Shown here piece after piece: positions 37,901 through 49,900 of a stretch of 64,000 bases of DNA. Each line of letters begins with the position of its first letter. The stretch's first letter is position 1. The DNA is taken from the NCBI RefSeq assembly GCF_003073045.1, contig NC_037593.1:3091525-3155524 (forward strand). The letters are read 5' to 3'. Below the pieces are notes generated by a model. That model was not told the origin of the DNA, did not search any database, and saw only the letters and a program-made list of their open reading frames with translations. This DNA comes from Pomacea canaliculata (taxonomy: Eukaryota > Mollusca > Gastropoda > Architaenioglossa > Ampullariidae). A program made the position numbers and the translations under genes.

Positions 37901-40900
37901 ACTGTCAAACTGCACAACGGCCACTTCTGATGACTCACTGATGTTGAGAGTGGCCTTCACCTTGTTTTCTGCCAGTGTCCTGGGCTCCGGTGCATAGGCG
38001 GTCTTAACTCGAGTTAAGACCGCAGTTAAGCCAAGCACGCTGTCTTAACCTAAGACGCCTGCTAAGCGCGGTGCATGGGCGATCTCAACTCGCTAAGCAA
38101 GCGGTCTTAGTCTTAAAATTTAAGACTGGTCCCCCCCAGGCTTAACTCCTTGCTTAGCCGCGACACGCTGCTTACGCACGACCGTACGGCGGCTTTCGTA
38201 GTAACAGTGGCGCTTGATCGTGTTGTTTACTGAGTTGCCCTGCGTATACCATTGACAGATACAGATTTTTCACTACTTCATCGATCCATCAAATCCATTT
38301 GAAATGTATGACGTCGATTTGTTTCATCGTTTTCGATTTCGTCGAGCGAACATAACAGTGGAAAGTGATTTCGACCATCATTTTCAACGAAAAGACTCTA
38401 TTCCGCCTTTGCTGCAGGTAAGACCATAGTCACCACCACTATATAAATATATAATTAATAAGTGTAATTGACAGCATTACGTTAAAAATATTTAATAATG
38501 TTAGAATGACATCAAAATATAGTTACACAATAAAACAATGGCGTATAACGTAAGACGGTGTTGACGACAGGCGGTGATGTTTGTTGTTATTATTGCCGCT
38601 CTCAGGTAAACATGAGACCACAAAACCAATACATTTTTGGAAAGGATAAAACTTGAACTTTGCAATAAAAGTAATGAAAATTTTCTACTTTCACTCTGGC
38701 GACAGCAATAATCCAAGAAAATTCACAGTTTGCTATACTTTGCTCATATGAGCAGAGGCACAATTCTGGCCCATCCACTGTGCTCCAAGTATTGTTTTAG
38801 AGTATTATTAACCTTAACATTATTAAAAAATTGATGTCATTGTATTTAAGTAAAACAACACAGAATAAAGTAGCAGAGCACCCAGAATCTCCGATATAGT
38901 TTGATTTAATACATGTTTATCATTTTGACAGGCAGTTCCTTGCAGTATGTCTCAAGTTGTAAGCATGTGGCTCAAGAGGTAAATAATCATAATAGGTTAA
39001 TGTTCACATCGTCCTTTTTAACTAAAAATGGACAGTTTCGTTGAGATGTGAGTACTAAAATATATAAATCATTGAGGTCAATAATGTTTCCTGTCTTTTG
39101 CAGGTGATGGTGGCATTACAATTTTATGCAACAAGGCATAATGCAAGTTGTAGTGGCTGACACTTTTGGCATTGACATGGGATGAATATGGGAGACAGTG
39201 GCTACCCGCTGACTGATTGGCTTAGTATCCCCTTTTTTTAAAATGCAGACACTAGAGTCAAGGAAAAGTTCAACTGTGCCCACAGCTCAACAAGTGACAC
39301 CATTGAGAGAACCAATGATGTTCTCAAAAATTGGTTCCATTTTCTTCAGGAACAACTATGATAAATACTGTCTTTGCTTTGTCAGGTTTAAAATGCACAA
39401 GTTTTGCTTGTGGGCTGGTTAGTATGTGTCTTTACTCCATGTTATAATATATTGCACCCTTTTGTTTGCATCATGGTTTAGAAATACATAAACTCCTCCC
39501 CTTTAATATCCAATGCTCCAGAATATATTGTGTGACATCAGATACATCCCTGCCAAAGCAGCAAAAATCATCAGGTGTTCCATAGTGCTGTCAGAATTTC
39601 TAACTGAATGGTCACAGCATTTATTATTCAATTTGACTTTGGCTGAATAGCAGCATCCGCCTCAACCAGTTGGTCAACACTTTGAGCAGCCGGCATTACC
39701 AATTCATTTTCCATCTGTTTTTCCATGTAATATTTGTTACCTCAGCCTGCGCCAGATTTATTTTGATTTCCATCAATTGCAATTCTTTTTTAACATGATC
39801 AAGTTCACTGTCCAGGAGATACAAAGTTTTTCTTTCTTTAATCTTTGTTGTGGATTCTTTTGCATCATCAGGTATTTTGTTTTCTTCAGATTACTCAGTT
39901 GACGGATGGAATACTGGCTGCTTGGTACATCACCTTGGTGTGTTTTATCTGACAGTCAAAAAGATTTTTTTCAGAAATGTGCAACTGTCTATGCATAAGC
40001 CACTTTGACAGCTTTGAATATTGCTCTCTGGCTCTCAGTGGTGTTGATGCTGCATGAAAGAAATATTTTTTAGAAATTGATTCATGACAATTTGACAAGG
40101 GAGCACTGAGTACTTACCATTGCATTAGCCATTAGGTTATGTAAAGGTATTGCTTGAATTACTCTTCTGTGTAAGGTTTCTATATAAATAGATTATTATC
40201 TTGCTTGTTATTCTTTGTGATGCAAAGTAACTATAAAAAGCAGTAATGTTGATATTTACTACATGCTGCTGGTGGGATTGTGAAGGACACGTTTTTCTCT
40301 TTAGAGTTAATATTTAGCACTTTTCACTGGACCCAGGTATAGCTATTTCAGAACTTGATAACATGCAACTGGTAAAGAATGTAGACACTGCACATCCATG
40401 TCACTCAGAAGCTGATCAGTGTCTACTGGAATCTAAACTGTAGAACACTGGTACTGTAACATGTATTAGACTTGTAGTTAAAACTGGTTAAATGTCCAAA
40501 TTGACTGTGGATGTAAAGACAAACCTGCTGTGTACATCTCCCAAATTATGTCATAGTCTGTGTTTGGCACTTGAATTAAACAATTTATAATTTTAAGCCA
40601 GCTTTGGAAGTAAAATATAAAAACATTGGTGCTTTTCCTTAATATTTTATGTTTTGTTCAAACTTACCATCAGGAATATCTATGTGATATAAAGTACATT
40701 TTTAAAATTTCCCATTTGAAAACATCGTCTGAAATGTTCAATTCCTTCTTGCTTGTTATGCAAGAAAATAATACATATGCATATACTTCTAACAAAAGCA
40801 TTTCCATTATTGAATTAGAAGATGGAACTGGGGTGTTCTACATAAGTACACATATTGCACCTCCTACATATGTCAATATTATTTTATTACTCTCCCCTAT

Positions 40901-43900
40901 CATAAAAGACTTCTTGAGGAACCAGTGTAAATGATTCACCACCTGTCACAAAATCTAAATGAGAAATGTACCTAGTCATTTTAAATAAATGTATTTCGGA
41001 TGGAAATATTTATTTTCTAAACCGGCTGTTGTGTGCTGACTATCGGCTTTGCATTTGCATTCTCTCGGTATCTAGATCTTTTTCTGCGGATGACACAGAC
41101 GTGTAAAAACTAAGTCTTACACAGGTAAACAAAATGACTAAGCTTCGATGTTTATGCCGTCCATCAGTTGTCTGCAATCATCTAAAATATTTATCACTTT
41201 CTCCGTTTATCACTGGTGTTTCTGGTGGTTGCCCCCGCCCGTTGGTGGATGTTTTTGACGACTGCGAGATGAAATTGTGGAAGATTTTAAATTGTTTCAT
41301 TTCTTTCTTATTTCATCTTTTTCTTTTTCTGGTAAAGCCTCTTCTTCTCCCTGGTAACCTCCTCGATTAAGACTAATTTTTCGCTGTCGCACATCCCTAC
41401 TTCGTTTCAGCCATGGTATGCAGACGAATTTCGCGGCTCGGCACCATCGCTGTGGCGCAGTTTTCATTGGTGGAATATACGGTTGGCAAGGGAAGCCTCG
41501 GCCGCTCCCCGGACGAATTTATTTATATCGCCGACCTCGACCGCCGGGCTGACCTGACCCGGTTCTCAGCTAAGCAAGGGGCTGAGCTCGCTCATGCAAC
41601 AGGCTTGAGACAGCGAACTTAGCCAAGACGAAAAGCGAGTTAAGCAAGGCATCTTAAGACGAAAAGTTAAGACCGCCTATGCACCGGAGCCCTGACCCTT
41701 AGTATGCATGACATGTGTCTGTATTTATTTTGTGTATACGTAGCGTCTGTAGTAGGAGTATGTATGTTATATGCAAATATGGGTGCATGATTGCTTATGA
41801 TCTAGTCTATCTATGAGCAAAATTTTGTGGAAAGGTGCTACATATGTATATCCTCATTATTATTATTATTTTTAAAGCAAAAGACTGTGTGATCTTCAGA
41901 AGAAAATGTTATGCAAAAAAGGCTGGCAGTCAACGGAAAATACAAAAGCTGCAGAAAAAAAATCAAAAGTCAAATAATCCTGTACAGCAATGATGCAATG
42001 AAAAAAAAGCACTGGAATACACAATGGGCACCAAAAACAACTAATAAAAAATACACAAATTGAAGAGTCACCTCCCTCAAGTCTGCTAGGGGGAAGGGTC
42101 GTCACTCCAATTCAAATACTGATAGGTAGTTTTATGTCTAGAACATATCGTTGTGACATACCTCTACCATCTTTGTCGTACATAGCCAAACTGGACGCTT
42201 TTCGATTGGCCTCAATAAGCCAGCCTGGTGGGTAGCCAAAAAGCCGCATGCGGTAAATGTAAGGTGGCAGCTGGTTGGGCAGTAGACCCATTGCTTCCCT
42301 TAGCTCATCACTGAAACAGGATGTAGTTGAAATGTCAGTAAGATTTCAAGTAAATGTTAATCAAATTTCTTGGCTCGTCATCTTATTTTTAATAACTGTC
42401 ATATTGAAAAGTCAGAAAACTACCTGATTTTTCCTGGTTTGAATTTCTGCCTTGTGGGATGTAACTCAGGTTCTTTGTGATAACGAGCTGAGTAACTGGA
42501 AAACAAAACAGGCAACACTTCACATGGACTACCTATATTAGAGAGCATAATCATTTAGAAATGACAAACATATTTCTCATGATAAATACAAAGCACAGAC
42601 TATAGGCTTCTAACCACCACCATACTTTCACACAAAACACCCTTGTCAGCGTACCCTTGTAAACATCATAACATTCCGATTTACCCTAAGGGATAAATAA
42701 AGTGTTATCTTATAATGGCGATGTTGCCAAAATGCTCAGCACTCACTTGGTATTTGAACCAGATTTCTTTTGATGCTCCCTGCGATTTGTGCGAATTCTG
42801 TCCATGTCTCGTGCCAGCTTGCAGTCATTGAGACGATGGTCACCACCACAGTTGAAACATGTTTCCTTGGGCCTATGAGCAAAAGGTCACTTTCCCCATT
42901 ATCAATTACAGTGTTTTTAACAAGCTATATTCATTGCTTTTCCCAACGCTTTCACATGCCCACTATCAAAAACAGCATTGCTCTGATTCAGAATTTTCTT
43001 AAAGGGAGAACTTTTACCCTATGGTAGGAAAGAATGGTTTGACCCAAAGGAGGGAGTTAAGGAGCACTCACAGTGCTGACTACCCTAGTGGTTATTCTCC
43101 TACCCTAGGCATCATTCTTTACTAACTTCTTCCATCTAGCCCAACCAGTGCCCTCACCTCCCAACACGATGGAATCTTTCTTTTTTGTCAGACAGTAAAA
43201 GTTCAGCCTTGGAGCACACTCTTTTAACCTGTCCTTATTAAAACCTTTGGTATTATAATAATTGTCTTTCCACTAAAAATATACTTCCTCTGCTCAGATT
43301 GGTTAATGTCTACTAACAGCAAAAGTAATTTTTAGAAAATGAGCAAAAAACTGCTTGTTAATTATTTTTACCCCTCTACATTTGGCCTTATTAATATACT
43401 AACATTTTCCTTTTACAGATGTAGTTCTGAACTAAAACGGACAGCTATGCTCTAAAGGGAAAGTTTAAAGATGTTATCTGAGATGTTTGATTGTTCTCAG
43501 TTTCTGACTACAATCTATGTTCCTTTCACCCTCTCCCACCTTCCCACTTCATGCTTATTCATCTGGAATGTCCATAAACATTTTCCACAAAAGTTGGGAT
43601 AACTTGAAAACACGATGGTTATACAACTGAAGAAAAAGACTGTGAAAAACATATCTAAGCAGGAAAACAATGTGAAGATAAAAAGCAAAACTCTCTCACT
43701 TGGCCGGTTTAGCAAGTGTACTTGAATTAGCTGCTGGTTCTGAAGGGTAAACTTCGTCAAACACCTGATAGTATCTTTGTCTTGTTAAGAAAATGCAAGA
43801 AATTCTTAAATAAAACCAACCTAGAAAGCGCAAGCTGACTAAAAGAAAAAAGGCATGACAGATATTTAAACTTTTTATACACATTTTTCACTATTCTAAA

Positions 43901-46900
43901 CAAAACATGTTCAAATTGGGGAAAAAATGTCTTTCTGCGTTGTTTTCTTTTTCAATGCCAATTTCTAGCAGAAGAAACAAAAGTAATGAGGAAAGATAAG
44001 ACGCAGGAAAGAATATTTTGTTATCTTGATTGTGGTCTCCACATATGCTACCCAAAAATCCCAAATGGGCCAAGGATGTGTTTAGAGTTTATTTTACATT
44101 TGTGCCTAAAATCTAATCTAAATCACATCTAATCCCCTTATAGGACCAGCGGGATGCAAAATGCTCTTCTGTAATTGGGTAAAGTTCAATGCAAGATTGT
44201 ATCTTCCTAAATGTGGTGAATCTCTCCTTTTTTATTCTTCACATATATTCCACATTCATTTGTCCCTTGACTGGTAATGGTTGATGGGCTGAGGGGGGAG
44301 GGGGTACAGGGTTAGATGCAGCAGCTGACAAGGCTCAATACTCACAGCTGTCTTGACCAACACTGAGTAAGTATTGCACAGGAGGACCAGTTTGTTCCTT
44401 TGCATTCGTAAGCCAGTTCTTCCTCTGGCCACCTTCCGAGGTACCTTGAAGACAGTCTTTGACAGAGTGTCTGGTCACAAGGCCAAACTAGACCAGCTTA
44501 TGCCGCTTGAAGTGTTGTGAGTAGGGGTTCCTGGTGTCTTACAAGTGTGGCGACTGTGGTTCTTACAAAGTCAGTGGTTTTATGTTCATTGTACAAGATC
44601 CTCTGCAGGTACTTGTTCACAAATGCCTGGATTCTCCTCTCTGTATCGACAAGGAAACTCCATGTTTTATACCCATAATGCAGGACTGGCACAATGAGGG
44701 ACTTGCACAGGTTGTGCTTCATAGCAAGCCTGATGTTATAGCTGTACCCAATCCAATACTGCCTAACCATTATTGCTGTTGTTGTTATCCTGTTACAGAG
44801 ATGTTATCTTTGGAGAAATACTCCCTAGAACTTATGGGGAATAGAAAAAAGATTCACTTGTTCAGGTATACTTCAAAATATAAATCTAAGAGATGAACCT
44901 ACCAATCCACGATTGAGGTCTGTGCCATTGCATTCTTCACACCATGTGACAAACACAGAATTTGTGTTGCAAAAAAAAAAAATTACAATAAAGTTTTGCT
45001 GTCCTGGGCTCAACTCTTGCCTCGGGCATGGTGTTCTTTCTCTGCATGTGGCATCTGTTTACGGAGATGGCTGTCTTGCTGTGATAAAGACTGAGTTGCT
45101 GGCTCAGCATAAAACACCAATCTCCCCAACACCCCACTCCATACGATGCTTTGTTGCTCAGTAAGTCTTTGCCTGTTTTACTTGGAGCACTCTTGGCTTG
45201 CTGCTCCACAAGTGGTTGGTTTCAAGTGCTAATTTAAAATTCACTTGCAAATGCCTTTCAAACACTTTCAATACTTTCAACTGTTTCACTGGAAACCTCC
45301 AACAATTAAACTTACTAGAAAGCATGAAAACTGAGGATAATAGCCATCAGTAATCAAGAGAATGTTGATTCCATGAACAACCTGCAACTTGAAGACATTA
45401 AATGCAGAACACGAAACTCCCAACCCATTTCTTTCACCTTCCACAGGAAACAAATCATCCTTGAACCTTACAGTATTCTCAGTACCATCATTGTGAAATG
45501 TAGCAGACTTAATGCTTCTATGAACACAATAGACAGCAGCAGATGAAAGGCATGTACATTTTGTTTAAAAAATAAAAAACCAACAAACAAGCAAAACAAA
45601 ACAAAAATATTCAACAGAGTAAGGATACTTTGGCACTTCCCAGTTTGTACACAGAGCAGGGTCATCTGCTTCCAGAGGCCATCCCCGGGTATCAATCATA
45701 AAGCCATGGTGAAACTGAGCACAGCCAATCACCTATCAACAAGCCTACAGGTCAAACAGACTGTCTCTTGTCTATAAAAGGTGCTACCAGCTACACAAAA
45801 ATCCTCTCACTACACATGGTCACTTAAACATAACCAGCTCAGCATATGTTAGCAAACATGCATGTCAAATGCCCTTAGCTACAGATCTTACCAATCACAA
45901 AAAAAAATCATCACACGCTTATCAATACTGCGGTGTTGATGGACATAATCAGTTCCACTTACCCCATGTGTCTGCCACATCTGGTTGGTTCGCTTCTCTG
46001 GCGGCAATGCTTTGTTCAGATCCACACAAGAGGGTACAGCAAGCTGAAAATGGTCACCCATATTTGATAGGTTACTATCACTAGAAAAATTATATGTGAA
46101 AATTCATTAAAAAAGGATATTTTAATAGACAATGATGATGGTAATGGTTTGTAATGTGATCAGTGTAAAATCTGTTTTAAATTACTATTGCTGGGTTTCT
46201 TTCTCTCTCTCATAACGTGCACAGACAGGTGCAGGTACAAATATTTGCAGAGAATCACAAGCTTGTAAGTTGTGCACAGAGATCTAATTACAAATGTTTG
46301 AAGTGATTTACAAGCTTGTTGTTTGGACTCCTATGCATCAAAGCAATGGAGACAATTTTTGTTCTCCCAGGAATTTAAAAAAAAAGCTTTGAGTCCACCA
46401 TACCTTGTTTGAGATTTCCAGGCTAGATTTGGAGAAATCCTTCTTGTCAGCGTGCTCTGTCAAACTGATGATGAACTGCTCTATTCTTGCCCGGTACTTT
46501 CTATTAAAAATAAAAGCATGTGGGTAAGCAACATTCCATAAACATGAACTTGTACATCATTGTCATTTATTACTAATATCAACATCTTTATTTTAAAAAT
46601 TTATTGCTTATTTTGAAATATGGTATTTTTAAATCCCTTTTTTATGTCTTTAACTATGTGTAAATTATTAGATTGATACATGTATATTATAAAAGCATAT
46701 GTATAATAAAGCATTATAAAAGCATATGTACAATAAAGCTCACCTGGCAAACTTGTTATTTTGGAATATCACTTGGACACCTGGGCTTTGCTCATCTGGA
46801 ACCCACCTGTTATGAGCAACATAATTTAATTTTGTTTGCTTAAGTCTTTTATAAACAGAAATGAAAAATTGTCTAGGTAATTCCATCATTAACATGTGGT

Positions 46901-49900
46901 TTTCAACATGTCCAAAAGATGGAGCTGAGGACAACACAAACTTCAAAAAAGTCATAACACAAATTTATAAACAGCATGCATTCACTTAAACCTCTTTCAT
47001 AAAATATGACATGAATTTATTATACTGATTTTAAGTAGTGAGTTTACATATGCTTAATACGTCTTTGTGAGAAACATGCTCTAGATGATGACTGCATGTT
47101 ACCTATAGCATCAAGTCATTCTGTCATGAAATAATGAATTAAAAATCACTTCCCAAACATGATCACAAAATATAAAATTTTACTGTAAATGATTACAAAA
47201 AGAAGAACATATATTTTCAGATGAATTCACACATTAACATTCACTGGTTTCTGCTCCCTAAAGCTTACTTTGCTTACAGCAATTATTTTGCAGTAATAAA
47301 TGTAAATGATTTTATGCCTTGTAAAGTAATATATTTTTGAAACTGTCACACCAAATACATTACAGAATTGGTAAAAGCTGTACAAATTGTTTACAAAAAT
47401 AATTTGTTTTATGTTCTTCCGGTCTGTGATATAAATTCTTATCTTAAAGGTGTGGTAATGTTAATAATAAAAAATGATAATGTTTGGAGGTAAAGCTTCC
47501 ACTACTCTGAGATAAGAATTAATATCACAGTCCAGAAGTACATGAAACAAATTATTATAAATAAAACCAACAACTCAAACATTTGTCGTTTAATCAAAGA
47601 CTGCACAATGATTTTACAGGATTGTTTTATAGTAGCACCTCATATAACTATATTTAGCAGTCTCCAGGCCAAAAAAAAAATAAAAAATTGTCTCAGCTTC
47701 ATTGAGAAACAGGCTGCAGATATGTCGCACCGGTCATTTTGCTATGCCACAATAAATTCCTCTTACTTTTAACTTCAGGTTTTGCATTGTGTTTATTTAT
47801 TGTTTTATAACGCAGACCACATACACCAAAATTCAGTGTCAATTCTTTTATTTTTATACTCAAGCAAAACACACCTCTTTATCTATTCTTATCACATTAA
47901 AGGATTTGACTTTTTATGATACTTCAATGGCGAATGCAAATACATCTTATTCCTTATAAAAATAATACACCATGACTTCAATTGAGGCACACTACTGCAA
48001 CCATTGTTGAATAAAAGCAGAGCCTGTGCCTTATGTTTGGTGTTAGCTTTCACAGTTGCCTGCAACTTGATCCATCTCAGTGTCTTGTGAGTAACCTGCA
48101 ATGAACATCACGGTTGATTCTATATGATGCTAAAAAAAAAATTACATTTAATGTATAATTAAGCAATAACCAAAAATGTTAAAGATGCAGCACATTGCCC
48201 AGGTATCTTTGATACAGCCAATCACAAACGAGCATGCAGCAGAAAATATGGTATAAATGCTGGCCTAATACTATTTTTCTTTTTTTTAATAATATTGATA
48301 AGAGAAACAAAATTTGATTCACAGGACCACTGTGACTTACAAATTCTTCCATGTATGCATGAATTTTCTGTAGGTATTCAGATTTTTTACGTACGTCATT
48401 TTTTTTTAAAAGTTAGGTAAAACATTTGTGACCAAAAATATGGACATTTGAACCTTGTTTAATCAAGTAGTGCATGTTAAAACTGGTTTCAAATAAAGTC
48501 ACAATTTCCAAGAACGTATTAATAACATGTAGAGGACATACAGTACATTTTACTATGATTAACTTATATTCAATATATGGCATGTAATTATTAATTGTTC
48601 AATCAATATATAATTCAAGTATAAAACAGCTAACTGCCCCGGGTAACAATACGAGTATCTGCATACATTTTAGGTATCAGATAAAGCTTTTTGATTATGA
48701 GGTGAGAAAGAACCAGTCTAAAGTATTTTAATCTGACAAGGAAGAAAAACCCATGACAAATGAACTAATGACATACTTTCTTAAACAGTTCTTCCATCAA
48801 CTGTTCCTCTTCTGTCTTCTTCGTGCTGTTGCCTCAAATAGAGTACTAATGTATGTTGACAAATGTTCACAACAGCAGCTTCTTCAGTGTATGCAGGTGA
48901 TATGATGTGTGAAGGATATGTCCTCCAACTCTTCCATCAAATTCTTTTCTTGCTACTTCTTTCTCTTCATTTCTTCTTGTAGATCCTTCTTTCAAGTATG
49001 ATGATGGTCTTAGCTGTGAAGTGACATTTTGTGTGTTTCTAACAAAAATAATACACTGTAGTACTTTAATGCCAACCAACCAAAAAAAAAATCAAAGTCT
49101 TAATAATGATAAGGTTATAATGGTAAAAAAAGTCACCAATGTTACCTTGTCGAATCGATAAGCCTGGTAAATTGATGTAACTTCTTTGCTGTTTGTAAGT
49201 TAAGGAAATACTTTTCTAGTTATTTCAAAAGCACACTTCTAGAGGTTTTCACAAAGAAACAAAAGTTCATAAGTTAAGGAATAAGGGAGACACTGCCGAA
49301 AAAACTCATGCTACTTAAAAAAGTGTTATCAAATGAAATTTCACTAAAAATAGGAAAATCCTTAAACCAAAATGTTTTGCATGCTGTAATCTTTAACCCA
49401 ACTTTGCTTGGTAGCCCCCTGAGTAACCCAAGCACGAGTGAAGGAGGGTTTGGAATGGGGCTAGCAACCCCACCCTGTAATAAAAAACCCTGCTACAGAA
49501 ACTGCAACACGAACACAATGAGAGCCTGGACAGGTAGATCTCTCTTTGGAAGAGCCTATGATGTATGTTGGTGAAACCCTTCGGAAAGTCAGTTCGCCGA
49601 CCCATCTTCTCATGGCCAAGGCAAAAACCAGGATAGAGACCTGGAACATCAGAACCCTGATGAGGGAAATCATCTCACATAGCCCAGGAAACAAAGAGTT
49701 ATGGCAACAAGCTCCTTGTTGGTCTGTGCGAGACCAGGTGAAATGGCAGCGGTCAAACCAGACTTTTGTCAGGGAAGACTATCATCTTCTCTGGACAGGA
49801 AGACCCTGACCATGACCACACATAAGGAGTAGCAGTACTGATGAGACTGGAAGCCCCAGAGCACTAATAGCATGAAAACCAGTTTCGCCACGACTCATGT

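Noticed and set aside
37826-38038. A 70-aa minus-strand frame with a plausible-looking sequence
   Set aside because: It crosses the end of the PIF element, has no partner exon, and does not fit the ZCCHC8 phase.
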